The notes below the pieces were generated by a model. It had not been told where the DNA came from. It was given only the letters and a program-made list of their open reading frames with translations, and did no database searches. Positions 25,306 through 35,736 of a stretch of 64,000 nucleotides of DNA are shown here, one piece after another. The stretch spans positions 310,001-374,000 of the forward strand of contig MQVO02000014.1 in the NCBI GenBank assembly GCA_001986395.2. Direction: 5' to 3'. The stretch's first letter is position 1, and each line of letters begins with the position of its first letter. The translations under genes and the position numbers were made by a program. The DNA is from Irpex lacteus. Its lineage: Eukaryota > Basidiomycota > Agaricomycetes > Polyporales > Irpicaceae.

Positions 25306-27373
25306 ATGGACGTCGCTGCTGGCTTCGACATGGTTCCTCGCCTTGGGCGAGGAGGTGTGGATAAGCGCAGCTGGGGCCTCTTTATTGAATGCGTCAAAGA
25401 GCATTACAAAGACGACCAGCAGGTTGTGATCCGCCCTAACTATATCGAATTCAACGCGGGAGAGCACCCTAAGCTGCCTTTCGAGGGCCACAAACTTTTG
25501 AGGTTCAGCTCAAATATTTCGGGCCCAACAGCAGCGGCCACCAACGTGGAAAGCTACATCGATGCAGTCACGCGTATGGCGAAGCGCAGCTTGGGCTCTC
25601 GTGTTCTGTATTGGAACGAGTATTTCGATATGGATGGCCACTACGGCTGGGATCAAGTCCATGAGTCAATTAGGTTCTACAACGAGGTTCGTCGAGGTCT
25701 GCTATGTCCACGAGTTCTGGTTCTGATCGTGTACAATTATATTTACAGCCAGATGCGCCCAAAATCCACCCCTCCACACCAGTTCATGTTTCAACCACGT
25801 CCTATAACAAGGTTCGTTCAGATCTGACATGTCCATAATTTCTAGTTTGATCATATATAATTATGGCATTCACAGCCAGATGAGCCCGAGTTCCAACCCC
25901 TCACTCAAGTTCATGTCGCAACGAGGTCCCACAACGAGGTTCGTCGAGGTCCGATATGTCCATCAATCTTAGTCTTGATCGCACCCAACCTCATTCACAG
26001 CCAGACGAGCCCGAGATCCAACCCCTCACTCAAGTCCAGGAATTAATTAGGTCCTACAATGAGGTTCGTCGAAGTCGATATCTCTATGAATTTTAGTCTT
26101 GATCGTACCCAATCTCATCAACAGCCAGATAAGCCCGAGATCCACCTCCTCACTCAAGCTCATGACTCAACCAGTTCCTACAACGAGGTTCGTCGAGTTC
26201 GATAGTATGTCCATGAGTTTGGGATTTGATCGTAGACAATTATATTACAGTCAGATGAGCCCGAGATCCACCCCATCACTCAAGTCCATGAATCAATTAG
26301 GTCCTACAATGAGGTTCGTCGAGTTCGATATGTCTATGAATTTTAGTCTTAATTCTACCCAGTCTCGTTTACAGCCAAATGAGCCCCAGATCCAGCCCCT
26401 CGTCGATCATGCCGTAGAGCTCGATCTTCCACTCTTCGAAGTACGGGACATCCCTGGCAAGGGAAGGGGCCTTGTTGCTCGTTCAGACATAGACGAAGGA
26501 GCTCGCATTCTCTGCGAAAAGCCTCTCTTCACAGTAGAATCCACGGCGCTCGACAGACTGCAGCTCATCATTGCGGCAAAGCTAAAGACCCTGTCCGAAG
26601 AAGGCCAACAACAGTTCCTCTCCATGCACAACAACCACCCTGGTTGGCTCGATCTCGTTGGCATCTTCAGAACAAACGCGCTGCCCTGTGGGGCCGGCTC
26701 GCCGAAGGGTGGCATATATACGACGATATGCCTCATCAACCATCGCTGCCTTCCAAATTCACACAATAACTGGAACCCCGAGGCAGAGCACGAGACCATC
26801 CACGCTATTCGACCTATCCAGGCTGGTGAAGAGATCACAATCGCATACGATGATTATCTTCCGTACGCTCCCCGACAGATGCTTTTGAAGAAGTCCTTCG
26901 GGTTTGACTGCGAGTGTCGTTTGTGCTCCCTTAACCCGGCTGCACGTCGGGCCAGCGATGACCGACGTCTGCGTATCAAGTTTCTCCACGAGGTCATTGG
27001 GAACTGGCAGCGCTTGACCCTCAGGCCTGAAGCGAGTCTCAAGGACTGTCACAACATGCTTCAACTTTTGAGAGAGGAGTTTGATGGGTACATTGGAACG
27101 TTTGGTGGCATGTTGTATTACGACGCTTTCCAGATCTGCATCGCGCACGGAGACGAGGCTCGGGCAGGCGTGTTCGCGGAGCGAGCCTACGAACTCAGAA
27201 GGATTTGCGACGGCGATGATGTATCTGAGACTCAGGATTTGAAAGCTCTCTCGGAGAACCCAGCGGGGCACCCAAGCTTCGCGGTACTCTCTAGGAAGTG
27301 GAAGCGGAAGAAGTCTAAAGTACCGAAGGGTCTTGGCACCGTGAAGTTTGAGAAGTGGTTGTTCAGGCTATAA
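25306..27373 (+). CDS. SET-domain protein, tandem copy C, with five inserted 63-nt mini-exons and altered NHSC motif
   Basis: The proposed exons are 25306-25686, mini-exons 25749-25811, 25876-25938, 26001-26063, 26125-26187 and 26251-26313, and the SET exon 26375-27373. The product would be 564 residues, about 100 longer than copies A and B. Every mini-exon is exactly 63 nt, free of stops, phase 0 at both ends, preceded by acag and followed by gttcgt. Each encodes PDEPEIxPLT followed by a QVHESIRSYNE-like half. The SET exon keeps GKGRGLVAR, EEITIAYDDYLPY and post-SET FDCECRLC, but the SAM-binding motif reads LINHRCLPNSHN, with Arg where A and B have Ser. Methyltransferase activity is therefore doubtful. 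The splice model is inferred from sequence alone. Confidence 0.8.
25687..26374 (+). repeat. Tandem intron/mini-exon array (unit about 125 bp, five mini-exons, six introns)
   Basis: Introns are 25687-25748, 25812-25875, 25939-26000, 26064-26124, 26188-26250 and 26314-26374 (62, 64, 62, 61, 63 and 61 nt). They alternate with five 63-nt exons. Introns two to five are followed by cca/tcagatgagcccgag-like starts. All donors read gttcgt and all acceptors end acag. Introns 3, 4 and 6 share tagtctt-(g)atc-tacccaatctc blocks, while 1, 2 and 5 share gtacaattata-like blocks. Confidence 0.85.
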
Positions 27374-27680
27374 GGGACTTGTCTCGCATTGGGGCCGTAT
27401 GTAATATGTTGCTACTGGTTCATTGAAGTGATCTATGCGGCTGGTATGACTATGAAGTATACTTATAACTTGAACCTCCTTCCCAAAACGTCGACGCCAT
27501 AGGCACTGGAATTTCCAACAAATTTACCGTTCAGACTATTTACTGCATAGTTATGTTCTTCATTTTGTCTACTACTGCTAAGTAGCAGCTAAGAGGCGGC
27601 CGAAGTAGTGACGGTGGGATTGATACTGTAGAGGCTTCCGAGTCGGAGAGCTTCAGCGCTCCATTAAATCCTCGGTGTCG
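27374..27680. other. Intergenic spacer before NDUFAF5
   Basis: This is 0.3 kb with the copy C 3' flank and the NDUFAF5 promoter. No further feature was seen. Confidence 0.4.
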
Positions 27681-29157
27681 ATGCCGCCGTCAAGACCAGC
27701 GACCACCACCATGCTGTCGGCCTTCACGCGACGTGCACTTAATGCACGTACATGGACTAGGACGACTAGCAGAGCATACGCTTCTGTCTCCTCGTCGTCA
27801 CCTAACCCCAACACAGTCGGTCCATTCCAGGTCTTCGACCGAAATGCGAAGCGTATCCAGAAAGACGCGTCAGTAACGAAGGGCAATGGGGAAACAAGCA
27901 GAGTCGTAGACTATGTAAGGGAGGAGGTAGCAGACAGGATGATGGAGCGATTGCTGGTAAGTCACAAGTACTGAATGCTGCCACCGACAGTAGCTTGCAA
28001 CAGTAATACCTATAGGATATCAAGAGGAAGTTCAACACTATACTGGACCTTGGTTCAGGGCCAGGGCATCTATCCAAGATGCTTGAAACTACGAACACGG
28101 ACAGGGTTATCATGCTCGACTCGAGTGGTACGGCCTCAATGTCTCATACACGTCAATCAAGCTAAGTCGCTAGTACTTAGAGAAGCTGCTACATCGTGAC
28201 CCGGACTCTGAATTCGAGGGTAATTCCAACGACCAGTTTTTGCTAGTTGCGTGCTTACAGACCAATTTAAGTCCAAGTGGAACGTGTACATGCAGACGAA
28301 GAGAACCTCCTCCAGACAATCCCGCGCAACTCCCAAGAAGCAATCGTCTCGTGTCTCAGCTTGCACTGGGTGAACGACCTCCCCGGTGTCCTGGTGCAGA
28401 TACGAGAAGCACTGAAACCAGATGGTGTCTTTCTTGGTGCTCTGTTTGGCGGGGACACGCTGTTCGAATTGCGGTACGCACTATTCGACGCGAATTAATT
28501 ATCTCTTGCAACTCAATGCGATGCACATTAGAACTGCGTTGCAAATCGCCGAAGCAGAGCGAGAAGGTGGTATCTCACCCCATGTCTCTCCAATGACTGG
28601 TCCGTCCTTCGAAACTCACTTACTTACGAGGAAGCTAAAGTTAGTTAACAGATTCCAGAGACATGTCTAACCTTCTCGGAAGAGCCGGATTCACTCTGTT
28701 GACCGTGGATGTCGATGAAGTCAAGGTAAACTACCCGTCTATGTGGGAGCTCATGGACGACTTGCGCGATATGGGCGAGAGCAATGCTGTCATTGGGCGG
28801 TAAGTACAGTAGCAGCAGTCTCATATTATGGTCGCTTCATCCTCGTCCAGGCGGCATATACTGCATCGGGACACTCTCGCTGCAGCTTCGGCAATCTACA
28901 AAGGTTGGTCATGATTGCAACTGCATGGCTTCTCTCAGCTGTCGAATACTTATACACCCTTACCCAGAGTTACACGGGAATGAAGACGGATCCGTACCAG
29001 CGACATTCCAAATCATCTTTGTGGTATGTGGTACCGGGCTTAACTCTTTTACCATGTGGGCTGACCTTTGACGAAGATTGGGTGGAAGCCTGCACCAAAC
29101 CAGCCGAAGGCTCTCGAGCGTGGCACGGGGCAGACAAACCTAAAGGAAGTCCTGTAA
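27681..29157 (+). CDS. NDUFAF5: Mitochondrial complex I assembly methyltransferase/hydroxylase NDUFAF5
   Basis: Nine exons sum to 345 codons: 27681-27956, 28016-28127, 28181-28219, 28272-28473, 28532-28599, 28652-28799, 28851-28903, 28968-29023 and 29077-29157. The Arg/Ser/Thr-rich N-terminus ([20 protein letters not shown] from Met11) looks like a mitochondrial presequence; the start may be 27681 or 27711. A class I SAM-binding motif follows ([15 protein letters not shown]), then [14 protein letters not shown], the family signature [38 protein letters not shown], and the C-terminal [13 protein letters not shown] and [11 protein letters not shown]. Human NDUFAF5 hydroxylates an Arg of NDUFS7 during complex I assembly in the matrix. 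Its presence implies this fungus assembles complex I. Confidence 0.95.
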
Positions 29158-29171
29158 AGTACATCATTTCA

Positions 29172-30499
29172 TTATGAAGATGGTACTTCCGGGTGCGTGT
29201 TATCCATGGCGACACCACTACCATCCTGTGTGGGATCAAGAGTGTCAGGCTGAGATGTGACCAACGTTCCAAACTTCCCTCCTGCAACCTCTACATCACC
29301 GTCTGGCGTTTCCGCTAGCTCTTCCTCCTCTTCGAGCGTAGTAGCATCGATCACAACAGCGTCCACTTCCTGCTGTTCTGAATCTGCTGCTACACCCTCA
29401 GCCTCCTCCGGCTCCTCGCCCGACTGGTTCTTGTTCCCTTTACGGTTCCTCCCCTGCTCGTTAAACTTCCTCTTCGGCACAACCGACTCCAACGCCTGCT
29501 TCCAATCCCGCGTCTCCACCCACTTCAACAAGATCTCAAACGTCTGGTTGACAGTTAGCACTTTTCTCGTCTTCAGCTCGGCGAGATATGTTCCTATGGG
29601 AAGGCGTGCTGAGCGGATACCGGACTCCTTGGATTTGTTTAGACAGAGGTTCTACGGAGAAAAGTTTAGTTGGTGACGGTGTGTCGAGGACGTGGGTGGG
29701 GAAAAGTACTTTATAACGGTTGTGATCACATATTCCGCCAATGATATATGTCTCGCCTTCCTTGAGTTCTGATAGCTCGTCGTTGCTGTCCGCGGTGAGG
29801 TAGACAACGGATTCTTGTGGTGCTGATTGTCCCCTCGTTCCTTCCGTACTTTCCTCCGTACCCTCAGTCCGCTGCCCTGTCCACAATCGTTCATAGCTCT
29901 CATGCCACCACTCCGTATCATGCCATCTTTTATATGCCGCATCACCAATAGCCTCAAGTCGCGTATGCGTCCGCTTCTCGAGTGATGTGAAAAGAACAGA
30001 TTCGAAGGGCTGTGTAGCTTTGCGATTCGCACTGTATGTAAACGCGAGCTGAGACGTCAACGACTTGATTTCCTATCGTCTCATGGGCATTAACCACACA
30101 CAACAATTCCAAAGTATACAACGAACGTATGTTAGAACGTACATTCTCGCTCATCAAGTCATCGAAGCCCAAGTCCACCACAATCCTCGCCTTGAACGGC
30201 ACCCTCGGCCCTGCGTCTGCCTTTGCCTTCTTCCTCGGCCCTCCCTCTTCGGCATCATCACCTAGCTCTCCTGCAGCTCTCTTCTCTGCTAGTTGTCGTT
30301 TCTTCTCTTTCTTCTTCTCCTTCTCGTATGCGCGACGTTCTTTCTTCTGTTCGGCTAGGCGAGCAGCACGAGCAAGCTTTTTCTGTGCGTTCTTGGAGAG
30401 TGGTTGTGGCTGCGTTGATTCGGAGGACTCGTTCGGAGGTTGAGTGTTAGTAGAGGTGCTTGGTACGGCTTGTACTTCCTCCATCTTTGGCGAGTTCAT
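29172..30499 (-). CDS. TRM10: tRNA (guanine(9)-N1)-methyltransferase Trm10
   Basis: Three minus-strand exons, 30499-30143, 30072-29710 and 29651-29172, encode 399 residues. The start could be Met1 or Met6 (MEEVQAV). A Lys-rich helical N-terminus (KKLARAARLAEQKKERRAYE) leads into the SPOUT domain. Its motifs are VVDLGFDDLMSENE, SLTSQLAFTYSANRKA, VYLTADS, LKEGETYIIGGICDHNRYK and the signature KSKESGIRSARLPIGTYLAE plus VLTVNQTFEILLKW. It transfers a methyl group from SAM to N1 of G9 in tRNAs. The C-terminal 110 residues are an acidic, disordered tail longer than in yeast. The stop lies only 14 bases from the convergent NDUFAF5 stop, so the 3' UTRs must overlap. Confidence 0.95.
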
Positions 30500-31577
30500 G
30501 GGTGCAGAAATTGGAAAGAAATAGATAGATGAGCGCGAGAGTCAAGAGTTGATGCGGCAAGCGTGTAGATCGAGATAGCGTTTGTACGAAGATCCGCTGG
30601 CAGATCTCACACCTCTACCATCACCTCGATTTCCAGCAAATCGAATACCGTCTCCGAAAATCAGGCGCGAATTCGAGCAAGTACTGTGTCTTCACGTAGC
30701 GTAATTACTCCATGTTATTAACCATGTCCCCCCAAGCTTCAATTTTTTCCTTACCGTTGCTCAATCGCTTCATTTTTACTTACGAGGCCATGTCAGGGCG
30801 TCCATTGCTTTCTTATCTTTACTTACCTCGCTTACTATAGTGCTTACTTATTTGACTCGATAGTCGTGCCCTCCCCTCCCCCGCAGGATCTCTGGCTTCC
30901 CTGGCTATTTATCTTTCGATGTGTACCCTATGATGTCATTTATTTGAATCCTGTGTCCCTTCTATCTTTTCCCGGTGGAGACTTCGCGAAGCAGTCTTTT
31001 GTTCTGCTGCGGTATTACCGTAAGTATCGGCCTCCGCTCTTACTGAACTCAAATCTCAGAGTGTACCGTGATCCGCTTTCCTCTTGCAGTCATTGATCCT
31101 TGCACCCTCGCTCCCCTGGACCACCCGGAGCGTAGCGAGGGCCACTCTTGTACTCTTTGACTCATGTTGACTCTTGCAGTGAGCACGCTATGTTACTAGC
31201 AACAACCCTGTAAATCGTCAAGCAATTCCATACGACAAATAATGCGCGAGTCGATAGACATATTCTTCTGTGGAGATTGATCATGAGTTCAGAGATCTGC
31301 CTAAAATTGCGGCTCGAAGGCTCGAAGAACTAGTGAAGGCGAAGTCTTCGGAAAGAGGCGACACTTCTGCGAAGAGAGTCACTGCCATTCACGACAGGGC
31401 AGGCTTCCAGAGCTGGCGAACAAAACCTTACACACCGTCCAATTTTCGGCTTAACAAAGATAAATGGGATTCATGGTATCAGCAGACGATAGAAGTCACA
31501 AAATTAGCAGAATCAACGGTGTAGACGTCATCCTAGGCTGTCTTCATAGTACATGAAGTATAGCAGCGATGTCAACG
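30500..31577. other. Intergenic region between TRM10 promoter and VPS41 3' end
   Basis: This is 1.08 kb containing the TRM10 promoter (minus strand). It includes an imperfect 8-bp inverted repeat, ccctcgct at 31105-31112 and agcgaggg at 31134-31141, and one open frame at 31258-31524 described separately. Confidence 0.4.
31258..31524 (+). other. Unassigned 85-90-codon open frame
   Basis: The frame is open from the tag at 31255 to a TAG at 31522-31524 and has no ATG near its beginning. The peptide is charged and has a plausible composition (LPKIAARRLEELVKAKSSER, then RAGFQSWRTKPYTPSNFRL). I do not recognise it. An ag just before 31258 could be an acceptor, so it might be a terminal exon or a gene relic. 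Confidence 0.25.
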
Positions 31578-34500
31578 TCACGCTGTAAGTGCATCACTGC
31601 GCTTGTGGCAGACTGGGCACCCCTGATTCAGGCGCGCCTTCACCACTGCAGTTCTAGTGAGATGAACTCATATCAGTATCTATTCTGGTTGATCTGTAGA
31701 GAAGCGATACCAACCTGGCAATCCTTGCTGTAAGACTTGCCCTATTGATGTCCGTATGCGAAGGGATAAACCCTCGGGCACTGGCACATCTCGCGTGGAC
31801 AACGTGTCGGCACAAGAACAGCAGTAACAGTGATTGTGACGTTTCGATAAGTGGCAACGAGCACACGAGACACTGAAGCTTGCCTACAGCGAAAAGATGT
31901 CATCGAAAGTCAGATAGAAGATACATCCTGCGACGTACCACTCAAAGGGAATCCCTGTGTCTGATTCGTATGCAGTTTCTGCGCTAGATCGGAAGAGTCG
32001 CCATTCAGGATCGTTTGACAGCCTTCGAGCAGGGACGATTGTAGATTGAAGTCATGTAAAATCTTGATCAACGCGGGCTTCAGCCCAGGTATCTCCAATC
32101 CGTTCTTGATGCGTCTGATGAGACGTATAGGGTCGATTTCGGCACCAACGTTCTCCAATAATCCCCGTATAAATGCTGAAGATTAAATCAGTTCATACTG
32201 GCTCACAGGAATTGGATAGAAAAGATGATGACTTACTTGGTCTTGTCTCCGAATACCTTAATAGATCCTCCCAAAGATCGTCATCATGTTGTTCCTTTGC
32301 GAACTCGATAGCCTACGCGAACAATCAGATAATTTCTTCAGTTTGAACGAAGAAGAAAGTACCCGGTGTACATCGCCCAATCTCTCGATGATGAGAGTCA
32401 AAGCTTGCCTGTTGTTACCCATCCGTCCTAGCAAGAATACCATCTCCAGCACAAGGTTTCGTTCGTTGCATACTTGATACGCCTATCCAAGCTGAATTAG
32501 ATGTCGAGCAACAAGTTCTAAAGGAGTGACTTACTTGTTCTAAGTTGTAGTAATTGCTGGCTCGAAGGAAGTCAATAAGCCGTTTGGGAGCATGTTCGGC
32601 ATAAAGCTTGACCTGAGAAAAAGGATTGTCAGCTTGGCGACACTCATGTCTTGAGGCAACACAAACCTGCAAGTCCGCAAAGTCGGAGGTCAGATGCGAA
32701 TCCCTTGAAAAGAGGGCGTCCAAATAAAGATGCAAGTAATATTGACGAGTTTGTAGCTGCTGAACCACACGGCCAATCTACAATGGTCGCTGTCTGAGTA
32801 AAGGGGTTATCGACAAGGATAATAAGTAAACGTACTGGTATGGAGTGTATGTTATCGACCAGCAGCTTAATTGCAACGCTGTCGCTCGGATCGACGTCTT
32901 CTCCGGCCTTCCTCCTCTTCTCCAAAAGTTCCTGATCAAAGTCCACCAGTAACAGTACCTGATCGCGAACAGCGGTGAAAAGATTGTGCTCTCGTATGAG
33001 ATCGAAGACATTAGGTCTACGAAGGCGCAAATAGAATGGAAGTGCCTTGCCCGGCTGACGATTCGCAGTATATCTGGTACTCACGGGTAAAACAATGTTC
33101 TCTCGCGTACGGTCAACGGGAGACAACTTACAGCTCGGCTAAGCATTCCATGAGGATGGTTGTATCAGGGCGGGTAGAGTCGCTGGACGACGTTGACGGT
33201 GCGCGATCTAACTCGGCTTGGACTACGACAATCACTGCTGAAATGTCGTAGATACCGGTTGGCCAGTCCTTGATGGTCTTCAACAGAGCCTATAGAGCCG
33301 TCAGCAGTAGGTCAAACGGTTCAGGGCCCTACATTCCTACCTCTCTGTCGTGAGAAAGGAAGTAAGCGAGGATCATCTCGTATACCAGATGTCCTAGCGT
33401 TGGGGTTTTGGTGGGCACATATGGGATGATGGCCTGTTCGGGTAGAATAATGAGTGACGAGAACCATAGCAGTAGGTCGCATATACCTGAAGCTGGTGCT
33501 TCTGCACGAAGACGAATATCCAGTCTTCCCACCGTTTGACATCTTGCCCGCAGACTTTGGGACACAGTCGTGCAGCCTTCGCAAACTCGCCTGGTTCAAC
33601 AGTTTGTCAACCTCTCAAAAAGGGAACAGAACAGAAATTACTCACCTTCACTTATGAGATGCTCAATATACTTCTGACCAATCTTGACGGCATCAATCAC
33701 ATCCTCCTCTTTACTATCTGCATGAGACTGCCTCTCAAGCTCCTCCAACGCCTCTTCGTATCTCTTCCTCTCAACCAGCCACGCTACGTGATCTCTCCAG
33801 TCTCTCGGGTGCACCAACACGACATCCTTCGGGCTCACAACGACATAAGAGCTCGCCTCTCCCGCCACAGCAGACGGAATCTCTACGAGAATGTAGTCAT
33901 TACAGCCCCATCTCTCGAAATTCGATATCGAGAGTGCGTCCGCAGCCAGTTCTTCACCACTGCGAGATATGATGCGTAGTTCAGGACGTTCTGCAGCCTT
34001 GCGAGCTTGTTCGGCGCGTGAAGATGCCGTCTCTGTGAGGAATGACGTATCGGGGGGTATATACGCCAATGTGAGGAACGCCGTGAGCGTAGGTTTCGGA
34101 GGAGCGGATAGTGTTGAGTTGACCGCTGTTGCGGACTCTTGGGAGGGTGAAATGGGATGAGGTGTAGCGTATACGATGTGGGGAACGATTCCCGATATCA
34201 TGCAGTCAAGTTGGAAGACGGCGGTGATTTCGACGATGAGGGGAGGGAGAGTGGCGGACGGAGCTGTGGTAGACCTTGGGCGAGCACGTATTCGTGCGAC
34301 CTTTATCTGGTCTGCCCATGCAATGAGGAGTGTTGAGTCGTCTTGCCAATGGAGGGTGCATTTGAACAGATCCGCTCTGGGACTGTCTGCCGGTCTGTCA
34401 ATGAAGATGATGCGCATCTGAGACGTAGTATCGTATATTTTGACACCCTGAACAGGCGTGTAAGTTAGCATCAGCGTAGGGTAGAGTCAAAGTTACACAC

Positions 34501-35356
34501 CAGGTCGTTGGCCCAAGCTATGAGTCGACCCCTCCATCGTGCCTGCCATATAGGACCTTCTCCGCTGTCTAAAAGAGTCTCCTTATGACCTAACCAACCT
34601 TTCTCATGCATAGTGAGATTTCCGGACAATCCTCCGCACACAAATGCTCGTCCACTTCGTTTCACGAAGTTTGGTTCGAGAGCAATAGTGCGCATAGGAC
34701 GTTTCTGGTCGAAGCGGTAGACTTCCGGCGTGCTCAGGGAGTATATGACGACCTGTCCTGGAGCGGACAGGTTTAGTACGGGAATAGTTTGTATAGTAGC
34801 TACGTACCATCAATAGAAGCAGTAGCAATGAAGTCTCCGGTCTCATCCACCGAGATGTCGATGATACTTGCAGAGTGAGGCTTAACCGACTTGAGCCGTT
34901 CTCCCTTCAGGTCCAGTATATGTATGATGCCTGCATGGGTCCCAAGAACCTGTCTGTCATAGGTACGATATCAAGCATACTGACAGAGGTCAATAAACAT
35001 ACCAGTTTCTTATTTGAATATGCCAGTGCAGAGGCCGAGTCCTTGTGAAGAAGGTCATGGACCGACCCACCCAGCCTGTCGTACTTCAGAGTGGGCTCCT
35101 CATCGTCATCTTCGTCGTCGTCCTCTCCTTCATCCTCACTGTCTTCATCCTCAACCGGTGAGCCGTCGCTTCCTTCATCTGCTACATGGTGCACAACTTC
35201 ACCGTTACTGTGGCCGTTCAACGCGTTGAGATCCTGTTCGACGTCGGCGTCGCTGTCTTGTCCATCTGATGCATCTCCATCCTCTTCTGCCTCGCTCATT
35301 GGCTCGGGGCTGTTAGAGACAAAACGGTCATTCTCCTCGTCGGCATTATTGGACAT
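31578..35356 (-). CDS. VPS41: HOPS/vacuolar sorting protein VPS41 with RING-H2 C-terminus
   Basis: Fifteen exons on the minus strand sum to 1,005 codons: 35356-35003, 34949-34808, 34757-34501, 34447-33646, 33590-33487, 33433-33341, 33289-33132, 33073-32836, 32777-32667, 32612-32535, 32482-32363, 32312-32237, 32175-31939, 31883-31715 and 31653-31578. An extended acidic N-terminus (about 90 residues) precedes a WD40-like propeller (VLGTHAGIIHILDLKGERL, LGVKIYDTTSQMRIIFIDRP). Then come clathrin-heavy-chain-type helical repeats (RQPGKALPFYLRLRRPNVFD) and a RING (CLVC..CRHVVHARC..GCPVCHKR) whose last pair sits in the 76-nt final exon. VPS41 links Rab7/Ypt7 to vacuole fusion in the HOPS complex. 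It is complete and normal in length. Confidence 0.95.
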
Positions 35357-35736
35357 AGCAGAACGATGAAAGTGGGTGTATAACGCGTGCCAGGACAAGG
35401 AGCGGCGCTGCCGATTCACGCGAAGAGTATGGGCGTCTCTTTCTCGTGTTTCTTGAACTCGACTTCCACCTACAAACTCAAACACCTTTCAACGGGAAGG
35501 AACCTTGTTAGGTTTTATCGTCGACAAGTGTTTGTGAGCCTCATGTGTGTTTAACATGGAGATATCTATCAGCAGACGGCGTCGAGTGTCAAAGCAATAA
35601 CGCGAAAAATGGATCATAGAAGTGTGTACAACTTTGCTACAACATGTCATTGATACAACGACGAGAGCATAGAACAAAGCATGAAAAGAAATACTACAAC
35701 TAACAGAAAGACACAACCAGCACCAGAACAGCACAT
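35357..35736. other. Intergenic spacer eIF3b-VPS41
   Basis: This is 380 bases holding the VPS41 promoter and the eIF3b 3' UTR. Nothing else was seen. Confidence 0.4.

Larger units (their letters stand above)
20763..27373 (+). repeat. Tandem triplication of a 2.27-kb SET gene unit
   Basis: Start codons are at 20763, 23030 and 25306, a period of 2,267-2,276 bases. Intergenic sequence is duplicated too. The downstream flanks share gacaagtgatcaatg and ttctccttcgtactacgactt blocks, and the upstream flanks of B and C share tagttcatcgataggctgcg-like blocks. Copies B and C are closer to each other than to A in exon 1 (both start MDVAAGFDM). Confidence 0.9.

Noticed and set aside
26099..26374. Open frame running continuously from 26099 through the last mini-exons and introns into the SET exon
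   Set aside because: It reads mini-exons 4 and 5 in a frame different from their repeat-conserved frame and crosses three well-formed introns. It was kept only as a side effect of the repeat structure.
31105..31141. Hairpin from inverted repeat ccctcgct/agcgaggg as a structured RNA or terminator
   Set aside because: The stem is only 8 bp with a 21-base loop and no conserved context; likely chance in GC-rich sequence.
35014..35369. Plus-strand Ser-rich frames opposite the VPS41 first exon
   Set aside because: They are the complement of the Asp/Glu-rich coding run; no independent start context or motif.
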